Numbered from the stretch's first letter, positions 18,064 through 27,020 are shown. The stretch is 33,092 nt of DNA from Cryobacterium fucosi (GCF_004403515.1 NZ_SOHH01000049.1:562-33653); one strand, 5' to 3'. Numbers and translations are program-made. The notes: generated by a model not told the origin, from the letters alone.

Positions 18064-19260
18064 CTACGAACCCTCCTCCGAGGGCGCGTTGATCGTTTGG
18101 TGGACCTCGACAAAGGCATCGGCTATTCGTTGTGCGGTCAGTTCAATTTGCCATGCCCGGGCGCCAAGGGTCGCGAGCGCCTCGCCGATCGATTCCGAGT
18201 CGGTGGGCTCCGGCGGAGTCCACGCCATCCGGCGAACGTAATCGGGCGTCACCAGGTTTTCCAAGGGGATGGCGAACTCGTCCGAGATCTCGGCGAGCAC
18301 GGCGCGCGCGGCCTTGAAACGCAGGTCGGCGTCCGGATTGCGGTCGGCCCAGGCGCGAGGCGGCGGAAGCGCATCCCCGTTGCTCCGGACCGAGGGGAGC
18401 TCGGTTGAGGCCAGGCCGGCCTGGATGGCGGCCCACCAGCGATCGAGTTCGCTGCGGCTGGCCCGTCCGCTGAATTCGCGGAGGTCGGCCAGCTCCTGGC
18501 GCGTCGTCGGCAACGTACGGGCAGCAGCGACGAGCGACGCGTCCGGCACGAGACGGCCCGGCGACACGTCGATGTCCTGCGCGAGCCGGTCCCTGGCGAA
18601 CCAGAGCTCCCGGGCGACGGCGAGGTTGCGCTGGGCGCGGAGAGAGTGCACGCCGGAAAGCCGTCGCCACGGTTCGGCGCTCACGGGCTTCGACTCCCGG
18701 GTCAGCACGGCCGCGAATTCCTGACCGGCGATGACGGTCTTCTGGTCTGCGGCGAGCATGTCGACCATCCGGTCGCGCAGGTCGGGGAGCAGCTCGACAT
18801 CGAGCGCGCCATAGACGAGCCAAGCCTCCGGGAGCGGGCGGGTGGACCAGTTGGCGGCGGAATGCTCCTTGGCCAGGTGGATGCCGAGCAGCTCTTCCAC
18901 CACGGTTCCGAGGCCGACCCGGGGGAGCCCCAGCAGGCGCGCGGCAAGTTCGGTGTCGAAGATCCGTGCGGGGTCGAGGCCGACCTCGCGCAGGCAGGCC
19001 AGGTCCTGACTGGCGGCGTGGAAGATCCATTCCTCGCCCGCGAGGGCGTCGTTCAGCTCGTGGAAGTCGCCGATCGCCGGCGGGTCGAACAGGAACGTGC
19101 CCGCGCCGCGACGGTAGATCTGGATCAGGTACGCGCGCTGCGAGTAGGTGAACCCCGAGGCACGCTCGGCGTCGACGCCGATCGGCCCGGTGCCGCCGAC
19201 GATCGCCGCGGTCGCCGTCAAGTAGGCATCCCGCGTGTCGATCACGTGGTGATCAACCAC
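18064..19260 (-). CDS. rnd: Ribonuclease D-like 3'-5' exonuclease with HRDC domain
   Basis: The product has 398 residues, GTG start overlapping the DUF3000 stop by 8 bases. The N-terminal DEDD exonuclease domain shows IGVDAERASG (first acidic pair), HAASQDLACL (second) and YGALDVELLPDLR (third, with the Tyr of the DEDDy type). Residues about 210-290 form an HRDC domain (RNLAVARELWFARDRLAQ, then PGRLVPDASLVAAA). It probably trims structured RNA 3' ends such as tRNA precursors. The order DUF3000, RNase D, thiolase and dehydrogenase is common in actinobacteria as I recall. A 76-bp gap separates it from the thiolase gene. Confidence 0.88.
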   Translation of the reverse strand: MVDHHVIDTRDAYLTATAAIVGGTGPIGVDAERASGFTYSQRAYLIQIYRRGAGTFLFDPPAIGDFHELNDALAGEEWIFHAASQDLACLREVGLDPARIFDTELAARLLGLPRVGLGTVVEELLGIHLAKEHSAANWSTRPLPEAWLVYGALDVELLPDLRDRMVDMLAADQKTVIAGQEFAAVLTRESKPVSAEPWRRLSGVHSLRAQRNLAVARELWFARDRLAQDIDVSPGRLVPDASLVAAARTLPTTRQELADLREFSGRASRSELDRWWAAIQAGLASTELPSVRSNGDALPPPRAWADRNPDADLRFKAARAVLAEISDEFAIPLENLVTPDYVRRMAWTPPEPTDSESIGEALATLGARAWQIELTAQRIADAFVEVHQTINAPSEEGS

Positions 19261-19843
19261 GTCCGGTTCGGCGTGTGGACAACATGCTCACTCCTTCGCC
19301 AGTGGGTGGAAGACCTGCAAGCATGCAGAGCAGTTCACCCCATCCTTCGACGTGGGCGGTGAGATTGTGGTCCAGCGGTGTCCACGAAGCTCTCAACTCT
19401 ATCTGTGCGCCATCGCCCTGCCTGGCAAGTTCGCCGAAGCCTGACGAGATAATCTTAGTCGCAGTCCCTGATGCAGCCGTATATCGGGCGCCATGAGCGT
19501 CGAGCGCGTCGACCAGCCAGGCCCAGGCGACCTCGGCCAGGAAGGGATCGAGGCCGATGTCCGTCTCCAGCGGGGCCTGCGCGAAACAGACAACGCGGAA
19601 GGCGCCGCCCCATGCCTCGGGCTCGTCGGGGTCGTAGAGCAGGATGAAGCGGCCGGTGCCGAAATCGGAGTTGCCGCCGTGACGGCTCGGCGTGATGTCG
19701 GCGGAGAGCGCCACGGCATGCGGGGCGAGGTTGCCCGGCGCGGCGATCTCGTTCACGACCAGTTCGACCCTGGACTGAGCACGCCGAACGGCCGCGAGGG
19801 CGGCGGCGAACTCCGGCGGGAGTGGTTCCTGTGTTTCGGGCAC
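19253..19843 (-). CDS. DUF3000 family protein
   Basis: The product has 196 residues, GTG start. It contains EIAAPGNLAPHAVALSAD, GTGRFILLYDPDEPEAWGG and VCFAQAPLETDIGLDPFLAE, conserved DUF3000 blocks. No catalytic motif or membrane segment is visible and the role is unknown. It overlaps the RNase D start by 8 nt, so coupled translation is expected. A TAGTCT -10 ends 6 nt before the start codon and no ribosome site is present, so the mRNA is probably leaderless. Confidence 0.88.
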   Translation of the reverse strand: MPETQEPLPPEFAAALAAVRRAQSRVELVVNEIAAPGNLAPHAVALSADITPSRHGGNSDFGTGRFILLYDPDEPEAWGGAFRVVCFAQAPLETDIGLDPFLAEVAWAWLVDALDAHGARYTAASGTATKIISSGFGELARQGDGAQIELRASWTPLDHNLTAHVEGWGELLCMLAGLPPTGEGVSMLSTRRTGRG

Positions 19844-19855
19844 GAGTGCAGACTA
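19844..19855 (-). promoter_or_regulatory. Putative leaderless promoter of the DUF3000 operon (TAGTCT -10)
   Basis: On the minus strand TAGTCT (19850-19855) is followed by six bases and then the GTG start. This is the same geometry as at dut. No Shine-Dalgarno sequence is present. Confidence 0.5.
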
Positions 19856-19908
19856 GAGTTTTTTCAGGGTGCCGTACGCGAGGCACGCCGGGCAGGCGGA
19901 GGTAACGG

Positions 19909-21096
19909 ATGGGCAGACGATTGGAACGCGGCGGACATCCGGCGCGGATCGCCGCGGTGACCGGGCTGATCGGTGTCGCCGCGGTGGCCGTGGCCGGCGT
20001 GGCGGCGAGCGTCCTGTCCGGCGTCATGGCCCGCCGGATCGTCACCCCGTCCATGAAGCGCACCGACGATGTGCGGGTGGAGGCGGTGGACCTTGCGGCG
20101 GGGACGATCACGCTGCAGTCCACTCCGGACTCCGTGCTCCAGGGCGACTACAGCTTCTGGTTCTCCGGCGACCGCGGGCATGCGCACCTGGGGGAGATCC
20201 TCCGCAGCACGCCGGCGGCGGTGACCCGGCGCATCCTGCGGGTCGACCACGGCGACCTGGCCGAGGCACGGCACGGCCGTCTCGGCGGGTACTCCTTCCT
20301 CGGTCCCTGGGACCTCGCGGTGGAGTACGACGACGTGCTCATTCCGACCAGGGGCGGGGATGCCCCGGCCTGGCTGATTCCGGCGACGGTTTCAAGCGGG
20401 CGCTGGGTGATCCAGGTGCACGGCCGGGGCGTGCGGCGGCAGGAGACCCTGCGGGCTGTGCCGGTCTTCCGGGACGAGGGATACACCGCCCTGCTCATTT
20501 CCTACCGGAATGACGGTGACGCCCCCGTGAGCGCGGACGGGCGCTACGGGCTGGGCGACACCGAGTGGGAGGATGTCGAGGCGGCCATTGCATTCGCCGC
20601 GGGCCGCGGAGCGACCGAGATCGTGCTGATGGGGTGGTCGATGGGCGGCGCCATCGTGCTGCAGGCGGCCACCCGGTCCCGGCTGCGAGAACTGATCGTC
20701 GGGGTCGTGCTGGATTCGCCCGTGATCGACTGGGCCGATGTCGTCGCTTTCCAGGGAGGCAGCCTGGGTCTGCCGGGGATGGTGTCCAGCGGTGCGATGC
20801 AGGTGCTCGGCCGGCGCTGGGGCGGGCGGATCACCGGGCAGAGCGCCCCGATCGACTTCGGCCGGCTGGATTTCGTGTCCCGGGCGGGCGAACTCGATAT
20901 GCCGGTCCTGCTCATGCACAGCGACGACGACGGTTATGTGCCGGCGACCGGTTCGCGGGCGCTGGCCGAGCGGCGACCCGACATCGTCACCTTCCTGCCG
21001 TTCACGGTCGCCCGCCACACCAAGCTGTGGAACTACGACCGGGAGAGCTGGAACCAGGCGATCACGACCTGGCTGGCCGCCCTCCCGCCGAGGTGA
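19909..21096 (+). CDS. Membrane-anchored alpha/beta hydrolase
   Basis: The product has 395 residues from the ATG at 19909, with GCGGAGG upstream. A single N-terminal hydrophobic helix (about residues 14-38) without an obvious lipobox suggests a membrane anchor or uncleaved signal. The hydrolase core has the nucleophile elbow GWSMGG (Ser244), an Asp in HSDDDGYVP and a His in VARHTKLWN, giving a complete catalytic triad. An oxyanion-type VHGRG motif is at about 170. It resembles the BAAT/prolyl-oligopeptidase-like hydrolases of actinobacteria; the substrate is unknown. It is divergent from the DUF3000 gene and convergent with sufE. Confidence 0.85.
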   Translation: MGRRLERGGHPARIAAVTGLIGVAAVAVAGVAASVLSGVMARRIVTPSMKRTDDVRVEAVDLAAGTITLQSTPDSVLQGDYSFWFSGDRGHAHLGEILRSTPAAVTRRILRVDHGDLAEARHGRLGGYSFLGPWDLAVEYDDVLIPTRGGDAPAWLIPATVSSGRWVIQVHGRGVRRQETLRAVPVFRDEGYTALLISYRNDGDAPVSADGRYGLGDTEWEDVEAAIAFAAGRGATEIVLMGWSMGGAIVLQAATRSRLRELIVGVVLDSPVIDWADVVAFQGGSLGLPGMVSSGAMQVLGRRWGGRITGQSAPIDFGRLDFVSRAGELDMPVLLMHSDDDGYVPATGSRALAERRPDIVTFLPFTVARHTKLWNYDRESWNQAITTWLAALPPR

Positions 21097-21123
21097 CCCT
21101 TGCCTCTGCGCGCGGCGGTCCCG

Positions 21124-21567
21124 TCAGACGGCGGTCTCGCGGAGCCGTCGTTTCGTGCGGGCGAGCATCGCCGTCATCCCACGGATGCGCAGGGGCGACA
21201 CGGCCTTCGTCAGGCCGATCGACAGCGGGTAATCGTCGGGGACGGCCAGCACCTGCTCCGTGCTGAGGCCGTCAAGGCCCTGGGCGAGGATCGACGCGAA
21301 GCCCCTGGTGGTCGGCGATTCCCGGGGCGCCGTCGCGTACAGGTGCACGGACTTGCCGGCGTCGTCATCGACCTCGACGAACATGAACACGGGGGACTGG
21401 CACTCGACGACCCGCTCGAGCAGATCGGGGTGCTCCTCGTACCGCGCCGGGAGCGCGGGCAGCTCGCCCGCGAACTCGAGCAGGAGCAGCAGGCGGTCAG
21501 GTTGCTCGAGGGCGAGGAAATCGTCTCGGATCTCGGCCAGTTTCGCGGGCAGTTCGGTGGAAGTCAT
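21124..21567 (-). CDS. sufE: SufE-family cysteine desulfuration protein
   Basis: The product has 147 residues from the ATG at 21567. The acceptor cysteine is Cys56 in RVVECQSPVF, and FVEVDDDAGKSVHLYATAPRESPTTRGFASIL is distributed as in SufE. The family accepts persulfide sulfur from a SufS-type cysteine desulfurase for Fe-S cluster assembly. It follows the rhodanese gene by 73 nt on the same strand. No desulfurase gene is present in the window. No ribosome site is visible in front of the start (the upstream bases read TACCTCCG). Confidence 0.9.
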   Translation of the reverse strand: MTSTELPAKLAEIRDDFLALEQPDRLLLLLEFAGELPALPARYEEHPDLLERVVECQSPVFMFVEVDDDAGKSVHLYATAPRESPTTRGFASILAQGLDGLSTEQVLAVPDDYPLSIGLTKAVSPLRIRGMTAMLARTKRRLRETAV

Positions 21568-21640
21568 CGGAGGTATTCTGCCACGCGACGCTGAGGGGCG
21601 GCGCGCGGCGGGTGAGCCGGAATCAACCGGTGGGAAGCGA

Positions 21641-22543
21641 TCAGCGGGGGAGCGGGGCGGCGCCCGGTTCCGTGCCGAGCACGATCGGCACCTGCACGGC
21701 GTTGCCCCATTCGGTCCAGGAGCCGTCGTAGTTGCGCACACCCTCGAAACCGAGCAGGTGGGTGAGCACGAACCAGGTGTGGCTGGAGCGCTCCCCGATC
21801 CGACAGTAGGCGATCACCCTGTCGCCGTCTGCGAGGCCGGCCTCGCCACGGTAGATGGCGTCGAGTTCGGTCCTGGTGCGGAACGTTGCATCGGGTGCGG
21901 CGGCGCGGGCCCACGGCACCGACGCCGCCGACGGGATATGGCCGGCGCGGAGGGCGCCCTCCTCCGGGTAGGCCGGCATGGTCGTGCGCTCCCCGCTGTA
22001 CTCCTCAGGGGACCGCACGTCGATCAGCGGGTTGCCGAAGTGGGCGAGCACGTCGTCCTTGAACGCGCGGATGGGCGCGTCGTCACGGGGGACGACCGGG
22101 TAGTCGACGGGTGCCACCTGGCTGGCGGTGGTGGTGGTCTCGCGCGCCTCGGCGATCCACTTGTCACGGCCGCCGTCAAGCAGACGCACATCACGGTGGC
22201 CGAAGAGGGTGAACACCCACAGGGCATACGCGGCCCACCAGTTGTTCTTGTCGCCGTAGATGACGACCGTCGTGTCCCGTGCGATCCCCTTGGAGCCGAG
22301 CACGGCCGCGAACGCGGCGCTGTCGACGAAGTCGCGTTTCACCGGGTCGTTCAGATCGGTGTGCCAGTCGATCTTGACGGCGCCGGGGATATGCCCGGTC
22401 TCGTACAGCAGCACGTCCTCGTCGGATTCCACGACGACGATTCCGGGTTCGCCCAGGTGCGCCTGCAGCCAGTCGGTGGACACGAGCCGCTCGGGGTGGG
22501 CGTAGGCGGCGAATTTGGGGGCCGGATCGAGTTCGACGGACAT
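21641..22543 (-). CDS. Thiosulfate/3-mercaptopyruvate sulfurtransferase (two-domain rhodanese)
   Basis: The product has 300 residues from the ATG at 22543, preceded by CTGGAGG. Two rhodanese domains are present: an N-terminal inactive one ([17 protein letters not shown], with [11 protein letters not shown] in place of a catalytic loop) and a C-terminal active one with Cys247 in [13 protein letters not shown]. The CRIGER loop matches actinobacterial CysA/SseA-type thiosulfate sulfurtransferases. It transfers sulfane sulfur to cyanide or thiols in the cytoplasm. It lies just upstream of sufE, suggesting joint sulfur handling. A 169-bp divergent region separates it from zapE. Confidence 0.92.
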   Translation of the reverse strand: MSVELDPAPKFAAYAHPERLVSTDWLQAHLGEPGIVVVESDEDVLLYETGHIPGAVKIDWHTDLNDPVKRDFVDSAAFAAVLGSKGIARDTTVVIYGDKNNWWAAYALWVFTLFGHRDVRLLDGGRDKWIAEARETTTTASQVAPVDYPVVPRDDAPIRAFKDDVLAHFGNPLIDVRSPEEYSGERTTMPAYPEEGALRAGHIPSAASVPWARAAAPDATFRTRTELDAIYRGEAGLADGDRVIAYCRIGERSSHTWFVLTHLLGFEGVRNYDGSWTEWGNAVQVPIVLGTEPGAAPLPR

Positions 22544-22712
22544 GGGAACAACCTCCAGGGAGCGTCGGAACGACACAGGATTGATTTGACTGCGGTTTAG
22601 GCTGGTCAGCGCCCGCTCTTCGAATCTACGCGGTGTGGGCGGCGAGCGCATCCGGCAGATTCACCCGGAGGCGGGTCCGCATCAACCGACACAGAAACGC
22701 GGGTGTTCCACC

Positions 22713-23762
22713 ATGGCTCCAGAGGCGCCTCGCCGTCGGCCTCGGCTGGTCGATCGTTCCCCGAGCATCACCGGAGCCGAAATCGTCGCCGAGCTGGTGC
22801 CCCCGCCCCAGTTCGAGCACGCCTCCTTCGATTCCTACCGGCCCGACCTCGACTTCCCTTCGCAACTCGAGGCCGTCGAACGGCTCAGCGCCTTCGCCGG
22901 CGCGTGGATGCCCCAGCGCCCCAGCGGCTTCTTCTCCCGCACCCGCAAACCCAAACCGGAGCTTCCCGGCATCTACCTCGACGGCGGCTTCGGGGTGGGC
23001 AAGACGCACCTTCTCGCCGCGCTCTGGCACGCGACCCCCGGCCCCAAGTACTTCGGCACCTTCATCGAGTACACGGCGCTGGTCGGCGCCCTCGGCTACG
23101 CCGCCACGGTCAAGCAGCTCTCCGGCGCCCGCCTGATCTGCATCGACGAGTTCGAACTCGACGACCCGGGCGACACGATGCTGATGACCCGGCTGCTCGG
23201 GGAGCTCGTCGCGTCGGGGACCCGCGTCGCCGCCACCTCGAACACCCCGCCGAACTCTCTCGGCGAGGGCCGTTTCGCGGCGATCGACTTCCTCCGGGAA
23301 ATCCAGGCGATGTCGGCGAACTTCGAGATCGTGCGGATCGACGGACTCGACTACCGCCGACGGGACATCGAAGGCCACGCGATCGCCGTGTCAGCAGAGG
23401 TGCTCGACCATCTGGTCGGGGCGCTCGTGGAGCGGGGATCGACCGTCACCCTCGACGATTTCGGCGCCCTGATCCGGCATCTCAGCACGGTGCATCCGTC
23501 GAAGTACATCAAGATCATCAACGGCATCGACGTGATCGCCCTCACCGACGCCTACCTGCTGACCGACCAAACGGATGCCCTGCGCCTGGTGGCCTTCATC
23601 GACCGGGTCTACGACGCGGAGATCCCGGTCATCGCCAACGGCCAACCGCTCAACGAGGTCTTCGACGACGAGATGCTTTCCGGCGGGTACCGCAAGAAGT
23701 ACCAGCGTTCGCAGTCCCGCCTGGTGGCGCTGACCACAGGGGAGCTCCCGCCGCACGACTGA
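22713..23762 (+). CDS. zapE: AFG1-family ATPase ZapE
   Basis: The product has 349 residues from the ATG at 22713. Walker A GGFGVGKTHL is at about 91-100 and Walker B LICIDEFEL at about 141-149, followed by ATSNTPPNSLGEGRF (sensor region), and the family-specific DFGALIRHLSTVHPSKY and FDDEMLSGGYRKKYQR toward the end. Bacterial ZapE associates with the Z-ring in E. coli; the mitochondrial relative Afg1 acts in protein quality control. The role in actinobacteria is not established. No clear ribosome site precedes the ATG. It is divergent from the rhodanese gene. Confidence 0.9.
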   Translation: MAPEAPRRRPRLVDRSPSITGAEIVAELVPPPQFEHASFDSYRPDLDFPSQLEAVERLSAFAGAWMPQRPSGFFSRTRKPKPELPGIYLDGGFGVGKTHLLAALWHATPGPKYFGTFIEYTALVGALGYAATVKQLSGARLICIDEFELDDPGDTMLMTRLLGELVASGTRVAATSNTPPNSLGEGRFAAIDFLREIQAMSANFEIVRIDGLDYRRRDIEGHAIAVSAEVLDHLVGALVERGSTVTLDDFGALIRHLSTVHPSKYIKIINGIDVIALTDAYLLTDQTDALRLVAFIDRVYDAEIPVIANGQPLNEVFDDEMLSGGYRKKYQRSQSRLVALTTGELPPHD

Positions 23763-23833
23763 CGGGCCGCCCCGGTCGGGTGCCCGGGCCAGTGGCAACT
23801 CGGAAACGCGATGTTAACACGTTCGCCGTCCGC

Positions 23834-23871
23834 GTAACGCGGCCGAAACATCCGCGCGCATTCGCCGAAAC
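23834..23871 (+). promoter_or_regulatory. GlnR-like box upstream of the ammonium transporter
   Basis: GTAAC at 23834, GAAAC at 23845 and GAAAC at 23867 lie on an exact 11-bp phase, which fits the GlnR pattern gTnAC-n6-GaAAC-n6-gTnAC-n6-GaAAC with three of four half-sites perfect; the third position (23856, GCGCA) is degenerate. The box lies about 95-130 nt upstream of the transporter start, as expected for nitrogen-limitation control. Confidence 0.6.
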
Positions 23872-23966
23872 CTGACAGTTCCAAACTGACTCTGTACCCG
23901 CCGAGACACGAACAACTGCTCACCCTGTGCACGTCGACGGCAATCCTTAGTTAGAGAGAGGTAACC

Positions 23967-25244
23967 ATGCCCATGGTTGAACTGTCAGTCCTGCTGGACG
24001 CCACAACGGATGAACTATCCCTGAACCTCAATTCCCTGTGGCTTCTCGTCGCGGCGGCCCTGGTGCTCCTGATGACGCCCGGTGTCGCGTTCTTCTACGG
24101 CGGCATGGTCAAGGCGAAGAGCGTCGTCAGCATGATGATGATGAGCTTCGGGGCGATGGGTGTCGTCGGTGTGCTCTGGGTGCTCTACGGATACGGCCTG
24201 GCGTTCGGCCCGGCACTCATCCCCGGCTTCCTGGGCAACCCGTCGTCGCTGCTCGGCCTGAGCGGGCTGCTCGGCGCCGGCAAGGACGGCGCTCTCGCGC
24301 CGGACCTCAACGGTCTTGCCTTCGCGGGCTTCCAGGCGACCTTCGCCATCATCACCGTCGCCCTGATCTCCGGCGCGATCGCCGACCGCGCGAAGTTCGG
24401 CGCCTGGCTGATCTTCGCCGCCGTGTGGTCGACCCTGGTCTACTTCCCGGTGGCGTACTGGGTCTTCAACCTCGCCGACGGCTGGGCTCCCGCCGCGCTC
24501 GGGGTCAACGACTTCGCCGGTGGCACCGCGGTGCACATCAACGCCGGAGCCGCCGGGCTGGCCCTTGCGCTGGTCCTCGGCAAACGCGTCGGCTTCAAGA
24601 AGGGCATCTCCAAGCCGCACAACGTTCCGTTGACCCTGCTCGGTGCTTCCCTGCTGTGGTTCGGCTGGTTCGGCTTCAACGCCGGCTCGGAGGCTGCGGT
24701 CGACGGCATCGCCGCCCTCGCCTGGGTGAACACGCTCGTCGCCCCCGCCGCCGGCATCCTCGGCTGGCTGATCGTCGAGAAGATCAAGGACGGCAAGCCG
24801 ACGTCGATCGGTGCCGCGTCCGGCGCCGTCGCCGGCCTCGTCGCCGTCACCCCGGCCTGTAACATCCTCACTCCTGGCTGGGCGATCGTGCTCGGAGTCC
24901 TCGTCGGCGCGGTCTGCGCTGTCGCCATCGACCTCAAGTTCAAGTGGGGCTTCGACGACTCGCTCGACGTGGTGGGCATCCACCTTGTCGGCGGAATGAT
25001 CGGCACCCTGTTCATCGGCATCTTCGGTTCGGGCATCGGCCTCCTCGACACGGGCAGCCTGGCGCAGCTCGGGGTGCAGGCGCTGGCCGCCTTCGGAATC
25101 GCGATCTTCTCGTTCGTGATGGCGTACGCCATCGGCTGGGTCATCCAGAAGACGATCGGCTTCCGGATCAACAACGAAGACGAGGTCGCCGGGGTCGACA
25201 CCATCGTGCACGGCGAAGAGGGTTACGCACTCGACGCGGTCTGA
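23967..25244 (+). CDS. amt: Ammonium transporter (Amt family)
   Basis: The product has 425 residues from the ATG at 23967, with AGAGAGGTAACC upstream. About 11 transmembrane helices are visible. Family residues are present: AFFYGGMVKAKSVVSMMMMS, AFAGFQATFA (Phe gate), DFAGGTAVHINAGAAGLA with the first pore His (190) and DVVGIHLVGGMIGTL with the second (339), plus WFGWFGFNAGS. It mediates ammonium uptake. In many bacteria amt is followed by glnK; here no PII gene follows, and the next gene is a flotillin behind two hairpins. GlnR-like half-sites upstream suggest induction under nitrogen limitation. Confidence 0.95.
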   Translation: MPMVELSVLLDATTDELSLNLNSLWLLVAAALVLLMTPGVAFFYGGMVKAKSVVSMMMMSFGAMGVVGVLWVLYGYGLAFGPALIPGFLGNPSSLLGLSGLLGAGKDGALAPDLNGLAFAGFQATFAIITVALISGAIADRAKFGAWLIFAAVWSTLVYFPVAYWVFNLADGWAPAALGVNDFAGGTAVHINAGAAGLALALVLGKRVGFKKGISKPHNVPLTLLGASLLWFGWFGFNAGSEAAVDGIAALAWVNTLVAPAAGILGWLIVEKIKDGKPTSIGAASGAVAGLVAVTPACNILTPGWAIVLGVLVGAVCAVAIDLKFKWGFDDSLDVVGIHLVGGMIGTLFIGIFGSGIGLLDTGSLAQLGVQALAAFGIAIFSFVMAYAIGWVIQKTIGFRINNEDEVAGVDTIVHGEEGYALDAV

Positions 25245-25267
25245 CTCACGAGCCCCTCGGGCGGTGC

Positions 25268-25303
25268 TGGGGCGGAGTCCGGTTTCGACCGGGCGCCGCC
25301 CCA
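25268..25303 (+). terminator. Hairpin downstream of amt
   Basis: The stem is TGGGGCGG pairing with CCGCCCCA, with a 3-by-3 internal loop, then CCGGT pairing with ACCGG around a TTCG tetraloop. It starts 24 nt after the transporter stop and has no T-tract. Confidence 0.7.
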
Positions 25304-25415
25304 CGTCATGCCGAGGCCGGCCATAGTCCCGCCCCCAGCCGTTGTCCAGCCCCTTGTCGTAAGACAGCCCCAGTGAAAGGCTCGTCCTGCTGGCGATGAA
25401 CCCGAACATCGCGAG

Positions 25416-25464
25416 ATTCCCCGCCACGGTTTTCTTCCAACGAAAGCGTGTCGGGGAATTTTTT
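25416..25464 (+). terminator. Intrinsic terminator with T-tract
   Basis: ATTCCCCG (25416-25423) pairs with CGGGGAAT (25452-25459); inside, CACG pairs with CGTG and TTTC with GAAA. A run of six T (25459-25464) follows on the plus strand. Direction is therefore plus, ending any transcript that reads past the first amt hairpin or starts between the two. Confidence 0.75.
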
Positions 25465-25616
25465 GCCCGGGGGGTTCGTGCCGGGCGCGTGGAGGCTGCC
25501 CTCCCGATAGCGTGGGGTAGACAGGACGCGGATGCACGCCGTGCGGGGGTCCTGTCGCCGGCCCAGAGCCGGTGCGTCAGCACTGCCGCTGCAAGGGCGG
25601 ACACCGGAAGGATCCA

Positions 25617-27020
25617 ATGTTTGATTTCCTGCTCAGTCCCATTCCCGGGTTCATCGTGTTGGCGGTCGTCGCCTTCCTGATCGTGCTGCTCTACGCCCGG
25701 TCGATCTACAAGAACGCCGGCCCGGACGAGGCGCTCATCATCACCGGCAAGAAGTCGAAGAAAACCATCGTCGACGGCGCCACCCTCGAGCAGTCAGGGC
25801 AGCGGGTCGTGCACGGCCAGGGCGTGTTCATCACCCCGTTCTTCCAGAAGGCCTTCAAGATCAGCCTGCGCAGCCGTGCCATCGAGATCACGGCGATCGC
25901 CCAGGACAAGATGGGTATCACCCTGACGGTCGAAGCGGTCGCCATCGTCAAGGTCGGCGACGACCCGGATGCCATCCGCGCCGCCGCCCAGCGCTTCCTC
26001 GGGCAGGACAAGAACATCGACAACTTCGCACTCGAGGTGCTGTCCGGTTCACTGCGTTCCTCGATCGGCGCGACCGACGTGATGACGATCATCCAGAAAC
26101 GCGACGAACTCGGCGCCTCGGTGCTCGCCACAGCCCGCGAATCGCTCGCCAACCAGGGCCTCGACGTGGATTCGTTCGAGATCAAGGGCATCAGCGACGC
26201 CAACGATTACATCAAGGACATGGGCCGCGCCGAGCAGGCCAAGGTGCGCCGCCAGGCCGAGGTCGCCGAGCACCAGGCCAACCGGGAGGCCCAGGAGGCC
26301 GCGATCGCCGCCGAACAGGCCATCGCCGTCGCCCAGAACACCCTCGCGCTGCGCCGCGCGGCCCTGCAGCTCGACACCGACAAGGCCGCCGCCGAAGCGG
26401 CCGGCGCCAGGCCGCTCGCCGAGGCCAAGACCCAGCAGGCGATCGTGCAGGAGCAGGAACTCACCGCCCAGCGCCGGGCGAGCCTGCGCAAGGCCGAGCT
26501 GGAATCCGAGGTGAACGCCGTCGCGGATGCCGAGGCCTACCGCATCCGGGTCACCGCCGTGGCGGCTGCCGACGCGGCGGTGACCGCGGCAAACGCAGAC
26601 CGGGACAGCCGCAAGGCGAATGCCGAGGCGATCCGAGCAGAGGGCCAGGCCAACGCCGACGCCATCCTCGCCCGCGGCGCGGCCGAGGCCGAGTCCACCA
26701 GACTCAGTGCGGAGGCCGTCGCCCAGCAGTCGGAGGCGCTCATCCAGCTGCGGATGGTGGAGATGCTGCCCCGGATCGCCCACGAGCTCGCGGCGCCGAT
26801 GAGCAACATCGACAACCTGACCGTCATCTCGACCGATGGCGCGAGCCAGCTCAGCAAGAACGTGGCCGCGGGCTTCACCGAGGTCGACGCCGTGCTCTCC
26901 TCCACCATGGGGGTCGGCATCCGCGACCTTCTCGGCAGCCTCGTCGGCGGCGCGGTCGCCGGGCAGGGGTTCGCGATGGCAGCGGCACCGACCGATCCGG
27001 CAGGTGAGCCGGCACGATGA
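25617..27020 (+). CDS. Flotillin-family (SPFH/Band 7) protein
   Basis: The product has 467 residues from the ATG at 25617, with GGAAGGATC as ribosome site. An N-terminal hydrophobic helix (residues 8-27) is followed by an SPFH domain (NAGPDEALIITGKK, LRSRAIEITAIAQDKMGITLTVEAVAIVKV, SGSLRSSIGATDVMTI). A long Ala/Glu/Gln-rich coiled coil covers about residues 195-385, and a hydrophobic Gly/Ala C-terminal patch follows. This is the flotillin/YuaG-FloT architecture; such proteins scaffold membrane microdomains. The stop overlaps the DUF2071 start by 4 nt (ATGA). Confidence 0.9.
   Translation: MFDFLLSPIPGFIVLAVVAFLIVLLYARSIYKNAGPDEALIITGKKSKKTIVDGATLEQSGQRVVHGQGVFITPFFQKAFKISLRSRAIEITAIAQDKMGITLTVEAVAIVKVGDDPDAIRAAAQRFLGQDKNIDNFALEVLSGSLRSSIGATDVMTIIQKRDELGASVLATARESLANQGLDVDSFEIKGISDANDYIKDMGRAEQAKVRRQAEVAEHQANREAQEAAIAAEQAIAVAQNTLALRRAALQLDTDKAAAEAAGARPLAEAKTQQAIVQEQELTAQRRASLRKAELESEVNAVADAEAYRIRVTAVAAADAAVTAANADRDSRKANAEAIRAEGQANADAILARGAAEAESTRLSAEAVAQQSEALIQLRMVEMLPRIAHELAAPMSNIDNLTVISTDGASQLSKNVAAGFTEVDAVLSSTMGVGIRDLLGSLVGGAVAGQGFAMAAAPTDPAGEPAR

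Larger units (their letters stand above)
25245..25616 (+). other. 372-bp intergenic region with two hairpins
   Basis: No convincing gene is seen between the transporter stop and the flotillin start. It holds a GC-rich hairpin (25268-25303) and an intrinsic terminator with T-tract (25416-25464), listed separately. GATAGC and TAGACA-like segments near 25506-25530 could belong to a flotillin promoter, but no clear -35/-10 pair is visible. Confidence 0.6.

Noticed and set aside
24015-25604. Minus-strand open frame of 529 codons opposite amt and across the intergenic region
   Set aside because: Mostly antisense of the transporter; the non-overlapping start (MFGFIASRTSLSLG region) has no ribosome site or family resemblance.
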